Source: Lampropedia puyangensis
GTDB lineage: Bacteria > Pseudomonadota > Gammaproteobacteria > Burkholderiales > Burkholderiaceae_C
DNA length: 64,000 nt
Assembly (NCBI RefSeq): GCF_004833285.1
Contig: NZ_STFG01000005.1
Span: 62,001-126,000, forward strand
Direction of reading: 5' to 3'
The notes beneath the pieces are model-generated. The model did no database searches. It was not told the DNA's origin and worked only from the letters and a program-made list of their open reading frames with translations. Position numbers and translations under genes: made by a program. Within the stretch, counting starts at the first letter, position 1. Each line of letters begins with the position of its first letter. Below, one piece after another: positions 16,732-24,710 of the stretch.

Positions 16732-17211
16732 ATGAATAGCTATTTGGTCCTCAAGTACGTGCATATTCTCTCCAGCGTGTTGCTGGTAGGAACCGGTTTT
16801 GGTAGTGCGTTTTACTTGTTTTTTGCTAATCGCACGCGCGATGTATCAGCGATTGCTGCGGTTAGTCGCTTGGTTGTGCGGGCCGACTGGTGGTTCACCA
16901 CGCCTACGGTTGTCCTTCAGCCACTGACGGGGATTGCGTTGGTGCATTGGGCTGGCTGGGGGTGGGATGCCGCTTGGCTGCAATTGACGCTGGGCTTGTA
17001 TGCCCTTTCTGGTGCGTGTTGGCTACCTGTAGTGTGGCTGCAAATTCGTATGGCACGTATAGCGCTGCAGGCCCACCAACAAGGCGAGAACACATTGCCA
17101 CGCCGCTATTGGCAATACGCCAGGGTATGGGAGTGGTTGGGCTACCCCGCATTTATTGCCATGCTGGTGATTTACTGGCTTATGGTGCAAAAGCCACCGT
17201 TGTGGAATTGA
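16732..17211 (+). CDS. DUF2269 family membrane protein
   Basis: A 159-residue membrane protein of unknown function in the DUF2269 family. It opens with LVLKYVHILSSVLLVGTGFGSAFYLF, containing a conserved His in the first membrane segment, then an Arg-rich loop, VLQPLTGIALVHWAGWG, LTLGLYALSGACWLPVVWLQIRM, and a last membrane segment near the C-terminus. The histidine-bearing first helix resembles that of haem-binding membrane proteins, but no ligand can be assigned. AAGGAG lies before the ATG. It is the last gene of the operon controlled by the second palindrome. Confidence 0.85.
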   Translation: MNSYLVLKYVHILSSVLLVGTGFGSAFYLFFANRTRDVSAIAAVSRLVVRADWWFTTPTVVLQPLTGIALVHWAGWGWDAAWLQLTLGLYALSGACWLPVVWLQIRMARIALQAHQQGENTLPRRYWQYARVWEWLGYPAFIAMLVIYWLMVQKPPLWN

Positions 17212-17434
17212 ATGAATGTTGTGGGCTCTGAGTGTGGTGAGAGAGGGGTGTTGTGCAGGGAGGGCTATGGCATTGGCTCTGCACTTGAGATTCACAAATG
17301 TGACGATGAAAAAATGTTTTGCAGTAGCGCAAAGAAAACGCTGAAAACTGGTATGACCTCTTGTGCCTTCAGTTATCACATGATTTTGCTGCTGTGCTGC
17401 TAGAGTCCTCAGGTTTTACAAGGGGAGATGTGTG

Positions 17435-18829
17435 ATGGGGGTTCTGGCCATTGTGGTGTCATTGGCACTGTTGATGTTTTTTGCATATCGTGGTGTCACG
17501 GTGCTGCTGTTGGCGCCATTGATGGCCGCAATGGCGGTAGTTTTGTCGGGCGAAATGGCACTGTTGCTGCCGTTTTACACTGGTACGTTCATGCCCGCGC
17601 TGGCCGGATATGCCATGAATTTCTTGCCAATTTTCTTGCTTGGCGCTTTGTTTGGGCGTTTGATGGCTGATTCTGGCGCTGCGCATACGTTGTCTACATG
17701 GATTGTGCGCGTAGTGGGGCAGCGCCATGCTGTTGTCGTTGTGGTATTGGCTTGCGCGCTGCTTACCTATGGGGGCGTTTCTTTGTTTGTGGTGGCTTTT
17801 GCCGTCTATCCGATTGCCAAAGATCTCTTCAAAACAGCGCAGGTGCCCAAGCGGCTGATTCCTGCATCTATTGCGTTGGGTTCTTTCACGTTCACGATGA
17901 CGGCTTTGCCAGGAACACCGGCGATTCTTAATGCGATTCCAATCAAGTATTTTGGAACCAATTCGTTTGCAGCGCCCGGTTTGGGCATCATTGCTGCCTT
18001 GATCATGATGTTGGGTGGTTTGTGGTGGTTGCAGTCACGTGTTTCGGTTGCACGCAACGCAGCCGAGGGGTACGGTGAGCATGATGACGATGACGAAGCG
18101 CTACAGGAAGAGGGCATCAGTACCACGGAAATGCCCGTGTGGCAGGCGCTGCTGCCTTTATTGCTTGTTGTCGGGGTGAATGCCTTGTTCACATATAGGG
18201 TGTTTCCGGGCATGAACTTGGCGTTTATGACGGAGGCTTTTCCAAAGCTCAATACGGCAACAAGTGTGGGGCTTTGGTCGCTTATTATTGCGTTGGCTGT
18301 AGCTTGCACGACTTTGGTGGTAATGCGCCTTGGCCACTGGAGCGATTTGAAATCAACCGTCAATAAGGGCGTGTTTGGTTTCATGCTGCCATTGTTCAAT
18401 ACGGCTTCTGAAGTGGGGTATGGCGCTGTGGTAGCCAGTTTGGCTGGGTTTGCATTGATCAAAAATGCGGTGCTTAATGTGTCGCCTCACAATCCGCTAA
18501 TCTCCGAAGCGATTGCCATGAATATTCTGGCTGGGATAACGGGCTCATCGTCAGGTGGTTTAAGTATTGCGCTGGAGGCTTTGGGCGCTGATTACCTGCA
18601 CATGGCCGAGCAAGCGGGCATCAGCCCTGAGTTGCTGCACCGTGTGGCCGTGCTGGCCGCTGGCGGTATGGACACATTGCCGCATTGCGGCGCCATCATC
18701 ACGTTGCTGGCCATTTGCAAACTAACGCACCGCCAGTCGTACGCCAACATTGCCGCAGTCACTATGCTTTTCCCTATGACTGCATTGGTTGTGGTGATTG
18801 CGCTAGGCTCTATGTTTGGAAGTTTTTGA
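17435..18829 (+). CDS. GntP family permease
   Basis: Inner-membrane transporter of 464 residues in the gluconate/organic acid permease family. Multiple hydrophobic segments run through the length. Family blocks are LLTYGGVSLFVVAFAVYPIAKDLF, SFTFTMTALPGTPAILNAIPIKYFGT, AGITGSSSGGLSIALEALG and GGMDTLPHCGAIITLLAICKLTH. A cytoplasmic acidic loop (EHDDDDEALQEEG) splits the halves. I take ATG 17435, with AGGGGAG eight bases before it; GTG 17432 is an alternative. The PhzF-like gene starts 28 bases after its stop, so they are probably co-transcribed. The substrate, probably a small hydroxy acid, is not known. Confidence 0.9.
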   Translation: MGVLAIVVSLALLMFFAYRGVTVLLLAPLMAAMAVVLSGEMALLLPFYTGTFMPALAGYAMNFLPIFLLGALFGRLMADSGAAHTLSTWIVRVVGQRHAVVVVVLACALLTYGGVSLFVVAFAVYPIAKDLFKTAQVPKRLIPASIALGSFTFTMTALPGTPAILNAIPIKYFGTNSFAAPGLGIIAALIMMLGGLWWLQSRVSVARNAAEGYGEHDDDDEALQEEGISTTEMPVWQALLPLLLVVGVNALFTYRVFPGMNLAFMTEAFPKLNTATSVGLWSLIIALAVACTTLVVMRLGHWSDLKSTVNKGVFGFMLPLFNTASEVGYGAVVASLAGFALIKNAVLNVSPHNPLISEAIAMNILAGITGSSSGGLSIALEALGADYLHMAEQAGISPELLHRVAVLAAGGMDTLPHCGAIITLLAICKLTHRQSYANIAAVTMLFPMTALVVVIALGSMFGSF

Positions 18830-18857
18830 TACAGATGAACGCCATAAAGGTTTCCTG

Positions 18858-19727
18858 ATGCAGCAGCGCCGTTTCGCTCAAGTTGATGTTTTTACCAATA
18901 CGCCTTACCGTGGAAATCCTTTGGCAGTAGTGCTGGATGCGCAGGGGCTGAGTACGGCGCAAATGCAGGACTTTGCGCGCTGGACCAATTTGTCTGAAAC
19001 CACGTTTGTGCTGCCAGCAGAACACAGCGCAGCTGATTATCGGGTGCGAATTTTCACGCCTGATGAAGAGTTGCCTTTTGCTGGCCATCCGACCTTGGGC
19101 ACGTGTTTTGCCTGGTTGGCGGCGGGTGGGGTGCCAAAAGCGACTGATGGGCGCGTGACGCAACAATGCATCAAAGGGCTGGTCCGCTTACGACCTCAAC
19201 CTCATGCGTCAGGGCTGTGGTCTTTTGAGGCTCCGGCACTTCAGCGCAGTCAGGTAGACCATGCGCGCTTAAGCGCGGTTGCCAATGCATTGGGTTTATC
19301 GAATGAGCGCATTGTGGCGCATCAACTGTTGGACAATGGGCCGCAGTGGTTGGTTCTGGTTGTGCCTTCTGCGCAAGAGGTAATGGCGTTGCGGCCTGAT
19401 TTTGCTGCACTGCGTGCGCTCAAAGCGGATGTGGGTGTTGTCGCCTTGGGGGATCGCCATGCTTCTAATACTCCCCAGATGCCGTTCTTGACCGTGCGTG
19501 GATTTGCGACTGCCATGGGCATTCCTGAAGATCCTGTGACGGGAAGTCTCAATGCCAGTTTGGCCCAATGGTTGATTCATGAAGGTTGGGCGCCTGCGCG
19601 CTACTGGGCCAGCCAAGGGGAGACATTAGGTCGGGCGGGGCGTATTTTTTGTGAGCAAGATGAAAATGACCGCGTATGGGTTGGAGGGCACACGGTGTTG
19701 TGCATCCAGGGACTGGTTACTTTGTGA
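18858..19727 (+). CDS. PhzF family isomerase / phenazine biosynthesis-like protein
   Basis: Member of the PhzF/diaminopimelate epimerase fold, whose true PhzF isomerises an early phenazine precursor; most genomic members act on unknown substrates. The 289 residues show VDVFTNTPYRGNPLAVVLDA at residues 7-26, the catalytic-region ETTFVLPA block, FAGHPTLGTCFAWL around 75-88, and the C-terminal EDPVTGSLNASLAQWL. I take ATG 18858 because AAAGG precedes it; an earlier in-frame start would overlap the permease gene. No phenazine genes are in the window, so a phenazine role is not supported. Proximity to the GntP permease suggests a shared small-molecule pathway. Confidence 0.9.
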   Translation: MQQRRFAQVDVFTNTPYRGNPLAVVLDAQGLSTAQMQDFARWTNLSETTFVLPAEHSAADYRVRIFTPDEELPFAGHPTLGTCFAWLAAGGVPKATDGRVTQQCIKGLVRLRPQPHASGLWSFEAPALQRSQVDHARLSAVANALGLSNERIVAHQLLDNGPQWLVLVVPSAQEVMALRPDFAALRALKADVGVVALGDRHASNTPQMPFLTVRGFATAMGIPEDPVTGSLNASLAQWLIHEGWAPARYWASQGETLGRAGRIFCEQDENDRVWVGGHTVLCIQGLVTL

Positions 19728-20042
19728 GATACGAGCGATGCATCCTATCCATAGTGGCAATCAGCCGTGCTGTTGAGGCGAGTTCTGCAAGATTTTTAAT
19801 GCCGAAACAGGTTGTTTGGTTCAGTTAAACATAGACGTTTGCGCAAGCTTTGCTATAATCTTTGGCTTTGCAGCGTAGTCGCTGGCCGGGTGGTCATGTC
19901 GCGTGTCTCAAACGCTGTGGATTTTTCGCCTTGAATCGGTTGAGTAGGTGAAGAGGTATTGATAGTGCACGTTGGATCTAGGCGTGTATTGTTATCTTGA
20001 CCTGGTTGAACTGCTAAAGGCAACCCCAAGGAAAATTTCGCA
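19728..20042. other. Intergenic region with the rpsP promoter and leader
   Basis: About 315 bases before the ribosomal protein operon. It contains a strong -10 box (listed separately) and a leader of about 175 bases before rpsP. No credible gene, tRNA or strong hairpin was seen; a reading frame on the opposite strand is a shadow. Confidence 0.6.
19832..19859 (+). promoter_or_regulatory. Candidate promoter of the rpsP-rimM-trmD-rplS operon
   Basis: TAGACG (19832-19837), 16-base spacer, TATAAT (19854-19859). The -10 box is a perfect match and the -35 matches in four of six. It gives a leader of about 175 bases before rpsP. Confidence 0.6.
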
Positions 20043-20300
20043 ATGGTCGTAATCAGACTCTCCCGTGGCGGCTCTAAAGCACGTCCTTTCTTCAATATCG
20101 TTGTGGCTGATAAGCGTGTTCGCCGTGACGGTCGTTTCATTGAGCGTATCGGTTATTACAACCCTAACGCCCGTGGCGCAGAACAAGGCCTGAACTTGGC
20201 CCACGACCGTCTGGCTTACTGGCAAGGCGTTGGTGCACAAGCTTCTGACACTGTTGAGCGCTTGATCAAGCAATCTGCTAAGCAACAAGTGGCTGCATAA
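20043..20300 (+). CDS. rpsP: 30S ribosomal protein S16
   Basis: Structural protein of the small ribosomal subunit needed for 30S assembly. The 85 residues match the family from start to end: [47 protein letters not shown] precedes the ATG. It leads the conserved order rpsP-rimM-trmD-rplS, with the 16S processing factor and a tRNA methyltransferase behind it. A terminator-like hairpin 60 bases after its stop probably makes rpsP more abundant in mRNA than rimM and trmD. Confidence 0.97.
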   Translation: MVVIRLSRGGSKARPFFNIVVADKRVRRDGRFIERIGYYNPNARGAEQGLNLAHDRLAYWQGVGAQASDTVERLIKQSAKQQVAA

Positions 20301-20359
20301 TTTTTGCGCACTCTCGCACATCAATGGCCGTGCTCAAGCATGGCTGTTGGTTGCAAACG

Positions 20360-20405
20360 AACAGGTATTGGTTGCTACGACCGTAGCACAATGCCTGTTT
20401 TTTTA
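20360..20405 (+). terminator. Terminator-like hairpin between rpsP and rimM
   Basis: AACAGGTATTG (20360-20370) pairs with CAATGCCTGTT (20388-20398), with one mismatch, around an inner TGCTAC/GTAGCA stem with a GACC loop; a run of T follows to 20404. It looks like an intrinsic terminator inside the operon, so it may work as a partial terminator. Confidence 0.75.
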
Positions 20406-20474
20406 TGGTTTTTTTGGGACTTGACTATGTATTGCTTGTGCATGGGTTGAGTCTGTGTTGTTTGGGTATTGTTT

Positions 20475-21149
20475 ATGGCAACCTCTTCAAATCAATCTTC
20501 AAATGGGGCGCGAGTGGTCGCAACGACGAGTGCTGCAGAGCGTGTGGCTGAAGGCGTGCGCCAAGGGCTGGCGCAATTGGTTGCCAAGCAGGCGCCTGCC
20601 GAGGAGTTGATTGAGCTGGCGCGTATTACCGGTGCTTTTGGCGTCAAAGGTTGGGTCAAGCTGGCGCCATTCAGTGCGGATGCGGATGCCCTGCAAGATG
20701 CCGACGAGTGGTTCATTCAACCAGGTACTGGCAAGCAGCAAGCAGGCCCAAAAATGTTCAGTCAGTTGCTGCACGTCAAGGTTCTGCAACTCAAGCCCCA
20801 GGGTGATGCGTTGGTGGCTCAACTGGAAGGCGTCAACGATCGCGATTGGGCACAAGCTTTGCGCGGGGCGAGTATCGCTTTGCCGCGAAGCGCTTTTCCT
20901 GCTTTGGCAGAAGGAGAGTTTTACTGGGTTGATTTGATTGGGTTGGTGGTTCGCAACCGCGAAGGCTTGTTGCTGGGGGAGGTTTCTGAACTGCTTTCAA
21001 ACGGGCCGCAGTCTGTATTGGTGGTGCAGCAATCTGCTGAGGGGGAGGCCAAGCCGCAAGAGCGTTTGATTCCTTTTGTGGATGCGTATGTGGATGAGGT
21101 GCGCATTCAGGAAAAATTGATTGTGGTGGATTGGCAGCCTGATTACTGA
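20475..21149 (+). CDS. rimM: Ribosome maturation factor RimM
   Basis: Assembly factor that binds S19 and 16S rRNA and helps mature the head of the 30S subunit. The RimM N domain starts at about residue 47 (LIELARITGAFGVKGWVKLAPF) and runs on to LEGVNDRDWAQALRGA. The PRC-barrel domain follows with EFYWVDLIGLVVRNREG and LIPFVDAYVDEV. The 45 residues before the domain (MATSSNQSSNGARVVATTSA onwards) are an Ala-rich extension longer than in E. coli. ATG 20475 is the only ATG; a TTG six bases upstream is less likely. The gene is separated from rpsP by a terminator-like hairpin. Confidence 0.93.
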   Translation: MATSSNQSSNGARVVATTSAAERVAEGVRQGLAQLVAKQAPAEELIELARITGAFGVKGWVKLAPFSADADALQDADEWFIQPGTGKQQAGPKMFSQLLHVKVLQLKPQGDALVAQLEGVNDRDWAQALRGASIALPRSAFPALAEGEFYWVDLIGLVVRNREGLLLGEVSELLSNGPQSVLVVQQSAEGEAKPQERLIPFVDAYVDEVRIQEKLIVVDWQPDY

Positions 21150-21185
21150 TTTGGCCGTGGCCTTATTTTTCTGAGAGTCATGGGT

Positions 21186-21992
21186 ATGCGTATTGACATC
21201 ATTACTTTGTTTCCTGAATTGATCGCTCCATTTTTGGAGCATGGCGTCAACCGGCGTGCGGGGCAGGCAGGGGTGCAGGTGCAGTTTTGGAATCCACGCG
21301 ACTTTGCTCAAGGAGGGTATCGCCGCATTGATGACCGGCCATTTGGTGGTGGGCCGGGCATGGTTATGCAGGCAGAGCCGTTGGCGCTATGCATGGATGC
21401 GATTCGTGCAGCACGCTCAGAAGTGTTGGGCCCTTCTTGTGTGGAGGGGCGCCCCATTTGCGCCACCAGTGATCGTGCACCGTTAGTGTTTTTTACGCCG
21501 GTTGGGCGTGCGATTACACACAGCGTGGTTGCGCAGTTCGCGCAAAGTGCGGGAATGGTGTTGCTGTGTGGGCGTTACGAAGGGGTGGATCAACGGTTCA
21601 TTGATGCATATGTGGACTGCCAGCTCAGTTTGGGGGATTTCGTACTCTCGGGCGGCGAGGTCGCTGCTGCAGCTTTGCTGGATGCGGTGCTGCGTTTGCA
21701 GCCGCAGGTCTTGCATGATGCGCAAAGCCATATGCAAGACAGTTTCAATCCTGACCTTTCTGGCCTGTTAGATTGTCCTCATTACACGCGGCCTGAAGTG
21801 TGGCGCGGTCAAGCGGTGCCCCCCGTTTTGATGAGTGGTGACCATGCGCGTATTGATGCCTGGAGGCGGCAGCAAAGCCTGCAGTGGAGTGCGCATTTAC
21901 GCCCAGATTTGCTTGAGCAAGCCAGAGGCAACGGGCAAATTACACAAGCCGATGAGAAACTACTAGCCAAAAAATCGGATTCATTCTTATAA
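21186..21992 (+). CDS. trmD: tRNA (guanine37-N1)-methyltransferase
   Basis: SPOUT-class enzyme that methylates G37 next to the anticodon of tRNAs reading CNN codons, preventing frameshifts. The 268 residues show RIDIITLFPELIAPFLEHG at the start, DDRPFGGGPGMVMQAEP at about 52-68, the knotted AdoMet-binding LLCGRYEGVDQRFIDAYVD and SLGDFVLSGGEVAA near 130-160, and a C-terminal domain. ATG 21186 is chosen because GAGAG (21173-21177) is spaced correctly for it and the family begins MRID; ATG 21180 is possible. The gene lies 36 bases after rimM. Confidence 0.96.
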   Translation: MRIDIITLFPELIAPFLEHGVNRRAGQAGVQVQFWNPRDFAQGGYRRIDDRPFGGGPGMVMQAEPLALCMDAIRAARSEVLGPSCVEGRPICATSDRAPLVFFTPVGRAITHSVVAQFAQSAGMVLLCGRYEGVDQRFIDAYVDCQLSLGDFVLSGGEVAAAALLDAVLRLQPQVLHDAQSHMQDSFNPDLSGLLDCPHYTRPEVWRGQAVPPVLMSGDHARIDAWRRQQSLQWSAHLRPDLLEQARGNGQITQADEKLLAKKSDSFL

Positions 21993-22031
21993 TGCTCTGT
22001 TTTGATCCTCTACTTGAGCGCATAAAACACC

Positions 22032-22095
22032 AAATGCTTGAGTCGGCTTCGTGATTGGGGCTTGATGAAGCATTTGGGCCAATGCATGGCATTGG
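22032..22095 (+). repeat. Inverted repeats in the rplS leader
   Basis: CAAATGCTT (22032-22040) mirrors AAGCATTTG (22068-22076). Directly after it, CCAATGC-ATG-GCATTGG (22079-22095) forms a tight 7-bp hairpin. Both lie in the 154-base gap between trmD and rplS, 50-115 bases before the L19 start. They may be a regulatory leader. Confidence 0.6.
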
Positions 22096-22146
22096 GCCAA
22101 TCAGGGCGTGATACTTTTTTGCCAAGCATGATCGAGAAGGATAGAG

Positions 22147-22527
22147 ATGAATCTGATTCAAACCCTTGAGGCCGAAGAAATTGCGCGCCTGAATAAAGAC
22201 ATTCCTGATTTCGGTCCTGGTGATACTGTGATCGTCAGCGTGAATGTGGTTGAAGGTACACGTAAACGTGTGCAGGCTTATGAAGGCGTGGTGATTGCTA
22301 AGCGCAACCGTGGCTTGAACAGCAGCTTCACTGTGCGTAAAATTTCTAGCGGCGAAGGCGTTGAGCGTACATTCCAAAGCTACAGCCCATTGATCGCTAA
22401 GATCGAAGTCAAGCGCCGTGGTGATGTGCGTCGTGCCAAGTTGTACTACCTGCGTGAGCGCAGCGGTAAGTCTGCTCGCATCAAAGAGAAGCTGCCTTCT
22501 CGCGTTAAAACAACAAGCCAAGCGTAA
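22147..22527 (+). CDS. rplS: 50S ribosomal protein L19
   Basis: Large-subunit protein at the interface with the 30S subunit. The 126 residues match throughout: [60 protein letters not shown] and [22 protein letters not shown]-like C-terminal blocks. GAGAAGGA precedes the ATG. It ends the rpsP operon and is followed by an intrinsic terminator. The 154-base gap before it is structured, so it may be controlled apart from trmD. Confidence 0.97.
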   Translation: MNLIQTLEAEEIARLNKDIPDFGPGDTVIVSVNVVEGTRKRVQAYEGVVIAKRNRGLNSSFTVRKISSGEGVERTFQSYSPLIAKIEVKRRGDVRRAKLYYLRERSGKSARIKEKLPSRVKTTSQA

Positions 22528-22581
22528 GCATCGGTTCTGCTGTTCAGTGTCGCGTTGTAAGCAACGCTCCCTGTGCGCGAT

Positions 22582-22624
22582 AAAACCGCTAACAGTTGCG
22601 AAAGCAATTGCTAGCGGTTTTTTA
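22582..22624 (+). terminator. Intrinsic terminator after rplS
   Basis: AAAACCGCTA (22582-22591) pairs with TAGCGGTTTT (22612-22621), with an inner TTGC-GAAA-GCAA hairpin, followed by more T. It lies 55 bases past the rplS stop and closes the operon. Confidence 0.9.
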
Positions 22625-22741
22625 TTGGGTCATGCTGAGGCTATTGCGCCGAGCTTGATCGTTCTATTTGGTTTTTTGTTAGGCTGTCGGCTATTTTTGT
22701 GACCTTTTGAACAGCTCGCTTCTGAGGTGGCCACATTCCCC

Positions 22742-23512
22742 ATGCAAGACAACTCTTTTCTTTCGTCTTCACGTTCGCCAACCAGTGCAGATGGGCTCTT
22801 GGCGTCCTCTGCACCAAGCCGTTTGCCTAGAACACGTTTGCCACTTGGGGTGCGACCAGAGGATGTGCCAGTGGTGGCTGTCGATGATGGTTTGCCCGCT
22901 ATTCCTTCTGCACAGCAAAGCATTGCTGCACTGCGTCAGCATTTTCAAGCGCAGCCGGTCTGGACTCCAGAGTGGGTGCGCGAAAGCGATGGGATAGATG
23001 TCACGCCGGTGCAGGCTGCCGTTTTGGTGCCCATTGTGGTCAGGCCACAACCCACCGTGCTGCTGACAAGACGGTCTGCGCATTTGAAAACGCATTCTGG
23101 GCAAGTTGCTTTTCCGGGGGGGAAGGTAGACCCATTGGATGCCAGCGCTGTCGCAACCGCGCTGCGGGAGGCGCAAGAAGAAGTGGCGATTGCTCCACGC
23201 TCTGTAGAAATATTGGGGCAGTTGCCAGGCTATATCACAGGAACAGGGTTTGAGGTCGTGCCTGTAGTCGGCTTGATTCCTGCTGATTTGGTGTTGCAAC
23301 CCAACCCAGGTGAGGTTGATGAAATATTTGAAGTGCCATTGAGTTTCTTGCTCAATCCGGCCAACCATCGCCACCATGTTTTTCGTTTGGGCGAGCATGA
23401 GCGCCAATGGCTTTCTATGCCGTACGCAGCGCATGGAAAAGAACATTTCATTTGGGGCGTTACGGCCAGCATCATTCGCAACCTCTACCGTTTTCTTCAG
23501 GCGCCCGTTTAG
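22742..23512 (+). CDS. Nudix hydrolase, CoA pyrophosphatase type (NudL-like)
   Basis: Nudix enzyme of the UPF0035 type that cleaves coenzyme A derivatives to phosphopantetheine and 3',5'-ADP. The family signature LLTRRSAHLKTHSGQVAFPGGKVD is at about residues 105-128 and runs into the Nudix box, which ends LREAQEEVAI with the metal-binding Glu pair. The N-terminal 60 residues are a serine/proline-rich extension not needed for the fold. ATG 22742 is chosen; an upstream GTG at 22727 is in frame. The CobD/CbiB-like gene starts three bases after the stop, so the two are in one operon. Confidence 0.9.
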   Translation: MQDNSFLSSSRSPTSADGLLASSAPSRLPRTRLPLGVRPEDVPVVAVDDGLPAIPSAQQSIAALRQHFQAQPVWTPEWVRESDGIDVTPVQAAVLVPIVVRPQPTVLLTRRSAHLKTHSGQVAFPGGKVDPLDASAVATALREAQEEVAIAPRSVEILGQLPGYITGTGFEVVPVVGLIPADLVLQPNPGEVDEIFEVPLSFLLNPANHRHHVFRLGEHERQWLSMPYAAHGKEHFIWGVTASIIRNLYRFLQAPV

Positions 23513-23514
23513 TC

Positions 23515-24516
23515 ATGAGTGTTTTTTCGCTATTTTGTGCTTTGCTGTTGGATCAGTTCAGACCTTTGCAATCGCACCATCGTGTGTATGCGGTCATGCG
23601 TGCAATGGCCCGGCGGTTGCGCCAGCATTTGGATGCGGATACGGCCCAGCAAGCTTGGCTGATCTGGGCCTTGGTAGTGGTCATTCCTGCTATTTTGGTT
23701 TGGCTGGTTTATTGGCTTGCGGGTCATTTCTTGGGGGGCTTCTTTGCCTTTCTGTGCTCCCTGATGGTGTTGTATGCCTGTCTCGATTTTCGTGCTTTTG
23801 GCTTGCACTTCACCGATGTGCGTAATGCGGTAAATACAGGCGATCTCGATGCGGCAGGAGATGCATTAGAGCGCTGGTGTACCGCGCGAGGACAAGAAGG
23901 AGAATGCGTAGCATCGCATGCCATCGATGCAGAAGATATGGGCAGTGGTGCGATGAAGATATCTTTGGAACATATGCATCGCTACGTTTTTGGCGTTTTT
24001 ACGGCATTTTTGCTCTCATCCTTTGTCGGCTTAGGCCCATTGGGCGCAGTGCTGTTTCGCAGTGCCGCCCATGCGTATCGTTTTTGGGTGGAGCAAGACG
24101 AGGAGCCTTGGACGGATAACGCCAGCCCGGCCTTGGTGATCGCGACGCGTATGGGCTGGCAGGCCATCAACTGGTTGCCCGCACGGGTTACTGCATTGAT
24201 GTTTGCCGCCGTTGGGCGCTACGACGATGCTCTGAGCGCCTGGCGCACCTATTCACTGCGATGCCCGGGTGATGGCGATGCGCTGGTGTTGGCTACAGGT
24301 GTTGCGGCAATGGGAATGGCGCCAAACGTGGTGGACCGTGTTGTAACTTGGTCCCCATGCAGTCGCAGTGAGGGGGAATCGTTCGAGCGCGATACAACTG
24401 ATGAGGCAGAAGCGCTGTCGCGATTGCTGCATGCACTGGCCACGATGATTTGGCGCGTCTTGGTTGTGTGGTTGTTGATTTGTCTAGTTATCGGCCTGAT
24501 TGACGCCGTTCTTTGA
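23515..24516 (+). CDS. CobD/CbiB family membrane protein
   Basis: Membrane protein of 333 residues related to CobD/CbiB, the enzyme that attaches aminopropanol to adenosylcobyric acid. Opening FALLLDQFRPL-like residues are followed by hydrophobic segments at about 62-82 (LIWALVVVIPAILVWLVYWL), 85-105, 165-190 (VFGVFTAFLLSSFVGLGPLGAVLFRSAAHAY) and at the C-terminus. No other cobalamin gene is in the window, and this beta-proteobacterial branch is often annotated from weak similarity only, so a cobalamin role is uncertain. It may be closer to the AmpE-like relatives. It begins three bases after the Nudix gene. Confidence 0.8.
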   Translation: MSVFSLFCALLLDQFRPLQSHHRVYAVMRAMARRLRQHLDADTAQQAWLIWALVVVIPAILVWLVYWLAGHFLGGFFAFLCSLMVLYACLDFRAFGLHFTDVRNAVNTGDLDAAGDALERWCTARGQEGECVASHAIDAEDMGSGAMKISLEHMHRYVFGVFTAFLLSSFVGLGPLGAVLFRSAAHAYRFWVEQDEEPWTDNASPALVIATRMGWQAINWLPARVTALMFAAVGRYDDALSAWRTYSLRCPGDGDALVLATGVAAMGMAPNVVDRVVTWSPCSRSEGESFERDTTDEAEALSRLLHALATMIWRVLVVWLLICLVIGLIDAVL

Positions 24517-24710
24517 CCACAGTTGCCCAGTTTTCTGAGCTGCTTGATGGAAATTCTGATTCCGTGGACTACGACTGCTGGTCGTTGGCTGATAATGGCC
24601 TACGCAAGTTTGCGGTCAAACGCGCATTGCCGGAGCCGAGAAACTTTTGGCTGCTCTCAAGCAGGCTTGCCCTTTATTGATACCGCACAATCTAACCACA
24701 TCCCAACACC

